From positions 1 through 64,000 of the forward strand of contig CAZNIS010000008.1 of the NCBI GenBank assembly GCA_964573105.1: a stretch of DNA of 64,000 nucleotides. Reading direction: 5' to 3'. A program made the position numbers and the translations under genes. The first letter of the stretch is position 1. Each line of letters opens with the position of its first letter. Positions 7,941 to 16,015 of this stretch are shown in pieces. The notes beneath the pieces are model-generated. The model did not search any database and had not been told where the DNA came from. It saw only the letters and a program-made list of their open reading frames with translations. The stretch comes from CAKZSB01 sp964573105 (GTDB lineage Bacteria; Pseudomonadota; Gammaproteobacteria; Granulosicoccales; Granulosicoccaceae).

Positions 7941-8428
7941 GCGAGACCTTCTTTCGCACCCGCTGGTTCGAGGATATTCCGGTGGGTGAGTTTCACGTCT
8001 TTGGCAATCACACGTTCGGTGAAAAGGAAATCATCGAGTTTGGCAAGAAATACGCGCCACAGGTGATGCATGTGGATGTCGATGCTGCGCGCGACGGGCC
8101 GACGCGCGGGCTGGTGGCCTCGGGCTGGCACGTGTGCGCGGTTTGGATGAAGCTGATGGTCACCTATATGGAGCGCTATGCTACCGGTGTGCGCGACGGG
8201 CGCCGCAACGGCGCTGGCACCGGCTTTCGCAATATGCGCTGGATCAAGCCTGTTCGTCCGGGGCACAACATCACCTATACCTACGAGATCGTGGAGAAAC
8301 CGGAAAAGGTCATTCGCGGCAAGTGGGGAATCATTCGCAGCCGGAATGAAGGTTACAACCAGTACGGCGAACTGGTGTTCAGCTTTGAAATTGATATCCT
8401 TGCCGAGCGTCGTCCAGCGCAGCAATAG
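7937..8428 (+). CDS. MaoC-like hot-dog protein lacking the catalytic Asp (copy 3)
   Basis: A 163-residue MaoC-like domain. The aligned motif reads YAPQVMHVD, so the His (His45) is kept but the catalytic Asp of the family is Ala (Ala40). The rest of the fold is present (ASGWHVCAVWMKLMV and IRSRNEGYNQYGELVFSFEIDIL). Together with the overlapping intact copy 2 this suggests an asymmetric dimer in which one partner is catalytic and the other shapes the substrate site, as is known for heterodimeric MaoC hydratases such as ChsH1-ChsH2 of mycobacteria. It is the last gene of the TRAP operon; 369 bases without a gene follow. Confidence 0.85.
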   Translation: MSETFFRTRWFEDIPVGEFHVFGNHTFGEKEIIEFGKKYAPQVMHVDVDAARDGPTRGLVASGWHVCAVWMKLMVTYMERYATGVRDGRRNGAGTGFRNMRWIKPVRPGHNITYTYEIVEKPEKVIRGKWGIIRSRNEGYNQYGELVFSFEIDILAERRPAQQ

Positions 8429-8797
8429 CGAATGGCTGACTAGGCGATCTTTCTAATGATGGGTCTGCGGCAGGTTATTAGTTACATGGTTTAACATTTC
8501 GTATTATCGGGAACATCTGGCCGGTGCCGCGCAACCCTGGCGTTGCCACTGGCCCGGATATACAGGCAGTGATGCGTGCGACGATATGGCCCCCCCGATG
8601 CCATGTGTTCGTCGCTCGACTGGCAAATCCCGGATTGTAGATGTGAAATCAATCCCGGAACAGGATGGTGGACTTGCGAATGGAGATGCAGTGCCAGAGT
8701 GCTCGCACGGGCTGTGCTACAGACCCTAAACGTGGGGCCGCTAGTGATAGGAAACGGTCCGATCCCGTGCAATTGTTCGTGCGACTATAGGTAGAGT
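8429..8797 (+). other. Gene-free region upstream of glmU
   Basis: No supported gene. The stretch should contain the end of the TRAP/MaoC transcript and the glmU promoter. Weak inverted repeats occur around 8515-8570, and an AT-rich patch with TATTAT at 8502-8507 could be a -10 element, but I see no matching -35. No strong terminator was found. Confidence 0.4.
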
Positions 8798-10165
8798 ATG
8801 TCTCTGAAAGTGGTAATCCTCGCGGCCGGCAAGGGCACGCGCATGAAATCATCATTGCCGAAGGTGCTGCATTGCGTGGCGCACAAGCCGATGGTGCAGC
8901 ACGTGATTGACGCTGCAGCGAGTATTGGTGCCACTGACACTGTGGTGGTGGTGGGCCACGGCGCCGACCAGGTGCGCCAGACAATCACCACGCCGGTACA
9001 GTACGCCGAGCAGACCGAGCAGTTGGGTACCGGGCACGCCGTGCAGCAGGCGATGCCGCTGCTGCAGCCGGAAGACACGGTGTTGATCGCGTACGGTGAC
9101 GTACCCTTGACGCGCCCGGAAACACTGCAAAAGCTGGTGGCCGATGTCGGCGACAATAACCTTTCTTTGCTGACTGTGGTGCTGGACGACCCAAGCGGTT
9201 ACGGGCGTATTGTGCGCAACAGTGCCGGGGAAGTAACCGGCATTGTCGAACACAAGGATGCGACTGAGGAACAGCACCGAATCTGCGAGATTAACACTGG
9301 CATTCTCGCCGGCAAGGCGGCTGTGCTGAATGAACTGCTGAACAGCATCGACAACAACAACTCGCAGCAGGAATATTATCTAACCGACATCTTCAAACTG
9401 GCGGCGGACCAAGGCTTGTTGATCGCCACGCATAATCCGGATGATGAGTGGGAAGTGACTGGGGTGAACAGCCGTTCGCAATTGGCCGAGCTGGAACGTA
9501 TTCACCAGCGCAATATTGCCACTACACTGATGGATGGCGGAGCCACGCTGCGCGATCCTTCTCGTATCGATGTGCGCGGATCGCTGATCACCGGTCAGGA
9601 TTGCATCATCGATGTGAACTGCGTCTTCGAAGGTGAGGTAACGCTGGGTGACAACGTTACCATCGGCCCGAATTGTGTGCTGAAAAACGCGACGATCGCA
9701 AGCGGCGCAGAGATCCGCGCGAACTGTGTGATAGAAGATGCCAGCGTCGGTGAAAAATGTGCCATAGGGCCATTTGCGCGGTTGCGGCCCGGCACCGAAC
9801 TTGCCGAACAAGCGCACATCGGCAATTTTGTCGAAATCAAGAAATCGACGATCGCACGCGGCAGCAAGGTCAATCACCTTTCCTATGTGGGCGATAGCAT
9901 CGTAGGTGAGGGCGTAAACATTGGTGCTGGCACCATTACCTGCAACTACGATGGTGCGAACAAGTCGCAAACCATTATAGAAGATGGCGTATTTATCGGT
10001 TCCAGTACGCAGTTGGTCGCACCCGTCACTGTCCGCCGCAATGCGGTGGTAGGCGCCGGATCGACGATCACAAAAACAGTAGAAGAAAACCAGCTTGCGT
10101 TCACGCGGGCCAGGTTGCGAACGGTAGACAACTGGCCGCGGCCAACCAAGAAACCCAAGGCATAG
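8798..10165 (+). CDS. glmU: Bifunctional UDP-GlcNAc pyrophosphorylase / GlcN-1-P acetyltransferase
   Basis: GlmU makes UDP-N-acetylglucosamine for peptidoglycan and LPS: the C-terminal domain acetylates glucosamine-1-phosphate with acetyl-CoA, and the N-terminal domain couples the product to UTP. The nucleotidyltransferase motif LAAGKGTRMKSSLPKVLH opens the protein; GTGHAVQQA, YGDVPLT and EINTGI follow. From about residue 250 the left-handed beta-helix hexapeptides run to the end, with the acetyltransferase region LRPGTELAEQAHIGNFVEIKK and NIGAGTITCNYDG. At 455 residues it matches the Escherichia coli enzyme (456). glmS follows six bases later, the usual gammaproteobacterial order, but no ATP synthase genes precede it here. 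Confidence 0.98.
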   Translation: MSLKVVILAAGKGTRMKSSLPKVLHCVAHKPMVQHVIDAAASIGATDTVVVVGHGADQVRQTITTPVQYAEQTEQLGTGHAVQQAMPLLQPEDTVLIAYGDVPLTRPETLQKLVADVGDNNLSLLTVVLDDPSGYGRIVRNSAGEVTGIVEHKDATEEQHRICEINTGILAGKAAVLNELLNSIDNNNSQQEYYLTDIFKLAADQGLLIATHNPDDEWEVTGVNSRSQLAELERIHQRNIATTLMDGGATLRDPSRIDVRGSLITGQDCIIDVNCVFEGEVTLGDNVTIGPNCVLKNATIASGAEIRANCVIEDASVGEKCAIGPFARLRPGTELAEQAHIGNFVEIKKSTIARGSKVNHLSYVGDSIVGEGVNIGAGTITCNYDGANKSQTIIEDGVFIGSSTQLVAPVTVRRNAVVGAGSTITKTVEENQLAFTRARLRTVDNWPRPTKKPKA

Positions 10166-10171
10166 CATCTC

Positions 10172-12010
10172 ATGTGTGGAATTATTGCTGCGTACGCGCA
10201 GAGAAACGTTACTCCGATTCTGCTCGAAGGTCTGCACCGCATGGAGTATCGCGGTTATGACTCTGCCGGCGTGGCGGTGCTCGATAATGACAATCAGATC
10301 CAGCGCCAACGTGCTCTGGGCAAGGTTGCAGTGCTGGGTGATATGCTCGACAAGAATCCGATGGATAGTGGCATCGGTATCGCACACACGCGCTGGGCAA
10401 CCCACGGTGAACCTTCCGAACGCAACGCCCACCCGCACAATTCACGCAGCCAGTTTTCAGTGGTACACAATGGCATCATTGAAAACCACGACGCGCTGCG
10501 CGCCACGCTGCAGGGTGAGGGCTACGAGTTCGATTCGCAAACCGATACCGAAGTCATTGCTCACCTACTGCATCGCGAGGTCAGCAAAGCGTCTGACTAT
10601 CTCGTTGGTGTGCGCAACGCGATCGGCCATTTGCATGGTGCCTATGCGATTGCCATCCTGAATACCGAACAACCAGACCGGTTAGTCGCCTTTCGCAAAG
10701 GCAGCCCGCTGCTGGTTGGGCTGGGCGTGGGTGAGTATTTTCTCGCCTCTGATACCGCAGCATTGATCCCGGTCACGCAAGAGATCATCTATCTTGAAGA
10801 TGGCGATCTGGTTGATGTGAACGGTGGCGAAATGCAGATCGAAGATGCGTCTGGCAAGCCTGTCAAGCGTGCGGTAAAGACCTCTACACTGTCGGTCAAT
10901 TCTGTCGACAAGGGGCCGTACAAACACTACATGCTCAAAGAGATATACGAGCAGCCGAACGCCATTCGCGCCACATTGCAGGACAGAATCTCGGATACCG
11001 ACCTGCTGTTGAATGGCATAGGTGCGATCGATACCAATCTGCTTGCGCGAACCAAGGCGATACATATCGTTGCCTGTGGTACCAGTTACCACGCCGGCAT
11101 GACGGCCAAATACTGGTTCGAGGAATACACCAAAACGCCTTGCACGGTAGAGATTGCCAGCGAGTATCGCTATCGAACCGTGGCGGTGCCCGAACAGACC
11201 TTGTACATCACCCTGTCGCAATCGGGCGAGACCGCCGATTCGCTGGCCGCACTTGAAGAGGTGAAGAAGCACGGCAACTACGTGGGCACGCTGGCGATCT
11301 GTAATGTGCCAGAGAGTACCCTGACGCGTGAGGCTGATGCCACGCTGCTGACCCACGCCGGGCCCGAAATCGGCGTTGCCTCAACCAAGGCTTTCACCAC
11401 CCAGCTTGTTGCACTGCAACTGGTGGCGCTGACGATGGCCAAGGCCAAGGGCACGCTGGGCCAGAGCGAACGCGAAGAAATTGTACTGGCGCTGCAGAAG
11501 AGCCCGGTGACCATGGAGCGCCTGCTGATGCTGGATCGCACGATTGAGCATCTGGCCGAGCAGTTCGTTGAGAAGGATCACGCGATTTTCCTCGGCCGTG
11601 GACCTATGTTTCCGATCGCGCTTGAGGGTGCGCTGAAGCTGAAGGAAATCTCGTATATTCACGCCGAGGGTTATCCCGCCGGTGAATTGAAACACGGCCC
11701 GCTGGCACTGGTAGACAACGAAGTACCAGTGGTTGCCATTGCGCCAAACGACAACCTGCTGGAAAAGCTGAAGTCGAACCTTGAAGAGGTGCGTACCCGT
11801 GGTGGCCAGTTGTTCGTGATCACAGAAGAAGACACTGACATCCCGCCGACCGATGGCCTGACGCTGATCAAGATTCCGGGTTGCCCGGAAGCTATTGGCC
11901 CGCTGCTGTTGACTGTGCCGCTGCAGCTGTTGTCGTATCACGTGGCGGTGATGCGCGGCACTGATGTCGATCAGCCTCGTAACCTGGCTAAGAGTGTGAC
12001 TGTGGAGTAG
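10172..12010 (+). CDS. glmS: Glucosamine-fructose-6-phosphate aminotransferase (isomerizing)
   Basis: GlmS converts fructose-6-phosphate and glutamine to glucosamine-6-phosphate, the first step of amino-sugar synthesis. The protein begins MCGIIAAY, so Cys2 becomes the N-terminal nucleophile after Met removal. The glutaminase domain shows the family patterns GYDSAGVAVL, IAHTRWATHG and VVHNGIIENH; two SIS sugar-isomerase domains follow (ACGTSYHAGM and TLSQSGETADSLAAL in the first, FLGRGPMFPIALEGALKLKEISYIHAEGY in the second), and the C-terminus NLAKSVTVE closes the active site as in known enzymes. The 612 residues match the usual length. No GlmS-type ribozyme was seen upstream, since only six bases separate it from glmU. 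Confidence 0.98.
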   Translation: MCGIIAAYAQRNVTPILLEGLHRMEYRGYDSAGVAVLDNDNQIQRQRALGKVAVLGDMLDKNPMDSGIGIAHTRWATHGEPSERNAHPHNSRSQFSVVHNGIIENHDALRATLQGEGYEFDSQTDTEVIAHLLHREVSKASDYLVGVRNAIGHLHGAYAIAILNTEQPDRLVAFRKGSPLLVGLGVGEYFLASDTAALIPVTQEIIYLEDGDLVDVNGGEMQIEDASGKPVKRAVKTSTLSVNSVDKGPYKHYMLKEIYEQPNAIRATLQDRISDTDLLLNGIGAIDTNLLARTKAIHIVACGTSYHAGMTAKYWFEEYTKTPCTVEIASEYRYRTVAVPEQTLYITLSQSGETADSLAALEEVKKHGNYVGTLAICNVPESTLTREADATLLTHAGPEIGVASTKAFTTQLVALQLVALTMAKAKGTLGQSEREEIVLALQKSPVTMERLLMLDRTIEHLAEQFVEKDHAIFLGRGPMFPIALEGALKLKEISYIHAEGYPAGELKHGPLALVDNEVPVVAIAPNDNLLEKLKSNLEEVRTRGGQLFVITEEDTDIPPTDGLTLIKIPGCPEAIGPLLLTVPLQLLSYHVAVMRGTDVDQPRNLAKSVTVE

Positions 12011-12109
12011 GTTGGTTTCGCTGCGCTGGCTTGCTTTTTTGGGTTGCTGCTTGGGCTTGCTCTTTTGGAATTGGCATCCATGCCTTTTTCTGCGCGTCCC
12101 GCGCGCCGA

Positions 12110-12134
12110 GTTACTTTGAAAAGCGCAAAGTAAC
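12110..12134. repeat. Short perfect hairpin (GTTACTTTG / CAAAGTAAC)
   Basis: Nine-base arms GTTACTTTG (12110-12118) and CAAAGTAAC (12126-12134) flank a 7-base loop. It lies 100 bases after the glmS stop and has a TTTTT run only further on (12142-12146), so it is not a classical terminator. Sequences of this form recur between genes in several gammaproteobacteria. Confidence 0.7.
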
Positions 12135-12171
12135 CAAACGCTTTTTGCCTGCCTCAGTGTGGCTGTCGCCA

Positions 12172-12282
12172 CTTTGTAAAGGTCCATCGCCGGCGGGGCC
12201 GTGCTGAGTGGCCATCCCTGGCCACACAGCACTTTTCGCGACGTCCTGTCGCTCCACCCCTTGTCGATGAACCTTTACAAAG
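12172..12282. repeat. Nested palindromic element downstream of glmS
   Basis: Outer arms at 12172-12189 and 12265-12282 are complementary at 17 of 18 positions (CTTTGTAAAGGT against ACCTTTACAAAG and beyond). Inside them sits a second hairpin at 12201-12232: GTGCTG and GTGGCCA pair with TGGCCAC and CAGCAC around a TCCC loop, broken only by an A facing an A. The whole could fold as a cruciform-like structure in DNA or a branched hairpin in RNA. No coding sequence overlaps it. Confidence 0.7.
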
Positions 12283-12336
12283 CCCTCGGAATGGCTGTCA
12301 ACTGCGACATGGCTCGTGCTGACACACGTTGCTGTC

Positions 12337-12364
12337 GGCACTTGGCACTTGGCACTTGGCACTT
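12337..12364. repeat. Tandem 7-mer, four copies of GGCACTT
   Basis: Four exact head-to-tail copies of GGCACTT in intergenic DNA. The unit length is not a multiple of three and no gene crosses it; slippage could change its copy number without effect on a protein. Confidence 0.85.
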
Positions 12365-12431
12365 GTTGCTATTGATGTGAGGAAAACTCCGGTCCTTTAG
12401 GAAGTCTGCGAGGACATTGCATCCCCGCACA

Positions 12432-12613
12432 ACCGTAGGGGAGGTAAGCCTAAGCGCACCTACCGTTGGATTGCTTGATGGTACGTGCGCCTACCGGCTT
12501 ACGGCCCAAATGGTACGTGCGCCTACCGGCTTACGGCCCCTACGGTACGGCGATAATCACAAATGCTGGCAAACCTAACAACCGTAGGGTTGGTAAGCCT
12601 AAGCGCACCTACC
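12432..12613. repeat. Four-unit palindromic repeat cluster
   Basis: Two units in one orientation (12432-12464 and 12581-12613, of the form ACCGTAGGG, GGTAAGCC, TAAGCGCACCTACC) flank two units in the other orientation (12479-12507 and 12511-12546, TGGTACGTGCGCCTACC then GGCTTACGGCCC), the last two being near-exact 32-base direct repeats of each other. Opposite units are largely complementary. Repeats of this type are common between genes in gammaproteobacteria and are probably non-autonomous. Confidence 0.75.
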
Positions 12614-12655
12614 ATTCAAGCGTGAATGGTAAATGTACCCTCCAGGCTCCGACCC

Positions 12656-13081
12656 CTACACCAGTTGCAATGTCGCCTGATCCCGTGCACCGTTGAAAAA
12701 CAGATCCAGTGCCTCGTTGAAATCTCCCTCGCCATAGTCCGGATCGGCGAGGTCGAACAGGGTCATGGATGAGTGAAATTTGAGTTCATCGGGGCTGCCG
12801 AAAATCTGCAGCGCTGAGCGATCGTTGTGTTTGCAGGCCAGCAAGGTGCAGTCGAGTAAGCGCTCGCCCAGTATTTCGTGAGACAAATAGGCGCGTGCCT
12901 CGTCGAGGCTTCTAATCGCGTAGCGCTGCGCCATGTCGCTTTTGCCAAGCCCCGCTATCTGCGGAAAGATGAACCACATCCAGTGCGTCTGCTTTTTGCC
13001 AGCCAGCAGTTCCTGCCGCACACGCTCGTAGCACACTTCCTGAGCGCTTAGAAATCGTTGCAAATTGAAAGAGTCGTTCAC
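12656..13081 (-). CDS. DUF1810 family protein
   Basis: A 141-residue cytoplasmic protein of the DUF1810 family, recognised by NLQRFLSAQEVCYERVRQELLAGKKQ followed by HWMWFIFPQIAGLGKS, then the helix DEARAYLSHEILGERLL and the C-terminal region with SSMTLFD and FNEALDLFFNGARDQAT. The family has no settled function, and nothing in the surroundings suggests one here. Length is normal for the family. It is convergent with the repeat region after glmS and divergent from the flavoprotein gene at 13153, with 71 bases between the two starts to hold both promoters. Confidence 0.88.
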   Translation of the reverse strand: MNDSFNLQRFLSAQEVCYERVRQELLAGKKQTHWMWFIFPQIAGLGKSDMAQRYAIRSLDEARAYLSHEILGERLLDCTLLACKHNDRSALQIFGSPDELKFHSSMTLFDLADPDYGEGDFNEALDLFFNGARDQATLQLV

Positions 13082-13152
13082 GTGCGTCAGCCCTGTAGAC
13101 CCGCTCTGGTTTATCGGTAATTATACGTGCACCTTCCATTCAGGTTCGAGCC

Positions 13153-15192
13153 ATGAGCAACGACCCGCTGCTGCAGCCCTATACGCTTAAACACCTGACG
13201 CTGAAAAACCGGCTGATGTCGACTGCACACGAGCCAGCCTACTCGGACGACGGCCTGCCGAAGGAGCGCTATAGGCTCTACCATCGCGAGAAGGCGAAAG
13301 GCGGGATCGCGCTGACGATGACGGCCGGTTCTGCGGTCGTCTCGCCGGACAGTCCGCCATCGTTTGGCAATCTGCACGCCTACGATGACAACATCGTGCG
13401 CTGGCTGGCCGAGCTGACTGACGATTGCCACGAGCACGATTGCGCGGTGATGATCCAGCTTACCCACCTGGGGCGCCGAACCGGCTGGAACACTGGCGAC
13501 TGGCTGCCGGTGCTGGCGCCGTCGCCGGTGCGCGAGCCCGCGCATCGTGCGTTTCCAAAGACCATGGAACACTGGGATATCGATCGGATCGTCGCCGACT
13601 ACGCCAGTGCCGCGGAGCGCATGCAGGCGGCCGGGCTCGATGGGATAGAGCTCGAATCCTACGGACATCTGATGGATGCGTTCTGGTCGCCGGGGACGAA
13701 TTTTCGCGACGATGAATACGGTGGCTCGCTGGACAATCGGCTGCGCTTCACGTTCAGGGTGATCGAGGCGATTCGCGAGGCGGTGGGTGCGGAGTTTATC
13801 GTCGGCATACGCATGGTGGCCGATGAAATCTGGGACAGAGGTTTATCCAAAGAAGAGGGCATGGAGATCGCCCGTCGTGTGGCGGCGGATGGCCGCTTTG
13901 ATTTTATCAATCTGATCAGAGGCCATGTCGCCACTGATGCGGCGCTGACCAAAACCATCCCAATACAGGGCATGGCCTCGGCACCGCATCTGGATTTTGC
14001 CGGCGAGGTGCGTGCTGACACGAAATTCCCAGTATTCCATGCGGCGCGGATTCCCGATGTCGCCACCGCCCGACACGCGATTGCGGAGGGCAAGCTCGAT
14101 ATGGTTGGCATGACGCGCGCCCACCTGACTGACCCGCATATCGTCGTGAAGATCGAACGCGGTGAAGAAGATCGCATTCGCCCCTGTGTCGGTGCCACTT
14201 ACTGTCTGGATCGAATTTACGAAAATGGCGAGGCGCTGTGCATTCACAATGCGGCCACCGGGCGCGAGGCGACGATGCCGCACGATATTCCGCGCTCGCC
14301 AAAGCCACAGCGGGTGGTGGTCGTTGGCGGGGGTGTAGCCGGGCTTGAGGCGGCGCGCGTCGCGGCCGAGCGTGGCCACGAGGTGACGCTGCTGGAGGCC
14401 TCGTCGAAACTGGGTGGGCAGGTGCAACTGTTGACCCGCAATCCGCGCCGGGTTGAGATGGCGGGCATTGTCGACTGGCGCGAGATGGAGCTTGAGCGGC
14501 TGGGTGTAGCAATCGAGTACAACGTGCTGGCAGAGGCTGACGATGTGTTATCTCGCGAGCCCGATGTGGTTATTGTCGCGACCGGTGGCGTGCCGCAGTT
14601 GCCGGATCTCGACGAAGGTGATGATCTCGTCGTCTCGAGCTGGGACATTATCGCAGGCGATGAGCAGCCGGGTGACAACGTACTTCTATTTGATGATTCA
14701 GGCGGTCATCAGGGGTTGACTGCGGCCCTTTTGATTGCGCAGTCCGGTGCGGAGCTGGAAGTGGTGTCGCCGGAGCGGTTCTTTTCGCCTGAGATGGGTG
14801 GCATGAACTACGTGCCCTACATTCGCGAGCTGCAACAGCGCGATGCCCGCATCACCATCAGCACGCGACTGAAATCGGTGCAGCGGCAGGGCAACGCGCT
14901 GCTGGCGACACTGGGGTCAGACAGCGATGAGAGCTGGCAACGCAGTAGGCAGGTCGATCAGGTGGTGGTTGAACACGGCACACAGCCGGCGGACGAGCTC
15001 TACTTGCTGCTACAGCCGCAATCGCGAAATCTGGGGGCGGTGGATTACAGCGCATTGGTGGGTACCGGCGAGGTGTTGCCAGACAGCAACCCGTCCGGCA
15101 GCTTCTTTCTCTATCGAATTGGCGATGCCGTGGCGTCTCGCAATATACATGCGGCAATCTATGAGGCGCTGCGATTTGGTGTTCGGTGGTAA
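13153..15192 (+). CDS. NADH:flavin oxidoreductase of the TMADH / 2,4-dienoyl-CoA reductase type
   Basis: A 679-residue flavoprotein with the three-domain layout of trimethylamine dehydrogenase and FadH-type dienoyl-CoA reductase: an old-yellow-enzyme TIM barrel (about 1-335, LKHLTLKNRLMSTAHEPAYSDDG near the start), an iron-sulfur segment, and a C-terminal dinucleotide-binding half (VVVVGGGVAGLEAARVAAERG at about 391). The iron-sulfur segment carries Cys345, Cys351 and Cys363, but where trimethylamine dehydrogenase has its second ligand (Cys348) this protein has Ala348, so only three of the four usual ligands remain. Relatives that demethylate N-methylated amino acids such as stachydrine or N-methylproline are a plausible functional group, but this is family inference. 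It stands alone with its own upstream region. Confidence 0.88.
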   Translation: MSNDPLLQPYTLKHLTLKNRLMSTAHEPAYSDDGLPKERYRLYHREKAKGGIALTMTAGSAVVSPDSPPSFGNLHAYDDNIVRWLAELTDDCHEHDCAVMIQLTHLGRRTGWNTGDWLPVLAPSPVREPAHRAFPKTMEHWDIDRIVADYASAAERMQAAGLDGIELESYGHLMDAFWSPGTNFRDDEYGGSLDNRLRFTFRVIEAIREAVGAEFIVGIRMVADEIWDRGLSKEEGMEIARRVAADGRFDFINLIRGHVATDAALTKTIPIQGMASAPHLDFAGEVRADTKFPVFHAARIPDVATARHAIAEGKLDMVGMTRAHLTDPHIVVKIERGEEDRIRPCVGATYCLDRIYENGEALCIHNAATGREATMPHDIPRSPKPQRVVVVGGGVAGLEAARVAAERGHEVTLLEASSKLGGQVQLLTRNPRRVEMAGIVDWREMELERLGVAIEYNVLAEADDVLSREPDVVIVATGGVPQLPDLDEGDDLVVSSWDIIAGDEQPGDNVLLFDDSGGHQGLTAALLIAQSGAELEVVSPERFFSPEMGGMNYVPYIRELQQRDARITISTRLKSVQRQGNALLATLGSDSDESWQRSRQVDQVVVEHGTQPADELYLLLQPQSRNLGAVDYSALVGTGEVLPDSNPSGSFFLYRIGDAVASRNIHAAIYEALRFGVRW

Positions 15193-15302
15193 GCGTCAGC
15201 CGTGCCCGTAGTTGGGCAAACTAACGCTGGTTGCGGAAAATTTCGATCGGCAAACACCGTTTCGTGGTGTAATTTCCGGTTTTGATCAAAGAACAGGTCC
15301 AG

Positions 15303-15968
15303 ATGCCAGCGCAACCACAATACAAAGCGGTGTTGTTCGATATGGATGGGTTACTGCTCGACACGGAGCGAGTAGTCAACCAGGCCCTGATCGACACTGC
15401 CGCATTCCACGGCATGACAGATCTTGAAGAGACCTTTCTCGCCATGATCGGTTTTCGTGGCGCCGAGAGTGAAGCCATTTTGCGCGAGGGGCTGGCGGGC
15501 CGGGTGGATCTGGATCACTTTTGCGCCGACGCCGAAACCCGAATTGTCGAATTCATGCAGCGGGGCGTGCCGCTGAAAAACCGGGTGCTGGATTTGCTGG
15601 GTGCGATCGATACACTCAAGCTACCCTGCGCGGTCGCGTCATCTACTGAGACCGAGCGCGTCGAACAACATTTGCACGAGGCCGGAATCAGGCCGTATTT
15701 CTCGGTCATAGTCGGTGGCGATCAAGTGGTGGAGGGCAAACCCTCACCGGAAATTTATCTCAAGGCGGCCAGTGCGATTGGCGTCGATCCGGCGCACTGC
15801 ATTGCGTTTGAAGACAGCGAGCCGGGTACCCTGGCCGCGATTGCCGCTGGTATTACCGTGGTGCAGGTGCCGGATCTGATTCCGCCGTCCGATTCTTTGC
15901 GCGCGCGCGGGCATATCATCGCAGACGATATCTGGAAAGGGGCCATAGCTGCAGGTTTGTGTGTCTGA
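15303..15968 (+). CDS. HAD-superfamily phosphatase (subfamily IA)
   Basis: A 221-residue phosphatase of the haloacid dehalogenase superfamily, of the beta-phosphoglucomutase-like group. Motif I is FDMDGLLLDTE (nucleophile Asp13, general acid Asp15 from the chosen start), motif II is the Ser/Thr in VASSTE, motif III the Lys in VEGKPSPEIYL, and motif IV FEDSEPGTLAA. The four-helix cap between motifs I and II is of normal size. The frame is open from a TTG at 15282, but the ATG at 15303 (MPAQPQYKAVLFD) is the better start. The substrate is probably a small sugar or nucleotide phosphate. It is between the flavoprotein and the patatin, all on one strand, with no shared theme. Confidence 0.88.
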   Translation: MPAQPQYKAVLFDMDGLLLDTERVVNQALIDTAAFHGMTDLEETFLAMIGFRGAESEAILREGLAGRVDLDHFCADAETRIVEFMQRGVPLKNRVLDLLGAIDTLKLPCAVASSTETERVEQHLHEAGIRPYFSVIVGGDQVVEGKPSPEIYLKAASAIGVDPAHCIAFEDSEPGTLAAIAAGITVVQVPDLIPPSDSLRARGHIIADDIWKGAIAAGLCV

Positions 15969-16015
15969 ACGATCGTAGCGCTTGGTCTGCGGTGCATTGA
16001 CAACAAGGAGTGGGG

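Noticed and set aside
8479..8507. Possible glmU promoter (TAGTTA, 17 bases, TATTAT)
   Set aside because: The -35 matches consensus at only three positions and the site is almost 300 bases from the start codon.
9380..10438. Long minus-strand frame (352 codons) opposite glmU
   Set aside because: It lies wholly opposite glmU and the start of glmS, its protein has no recognisable motif, and such antisense frames are expected in GC-rich coding DNA.
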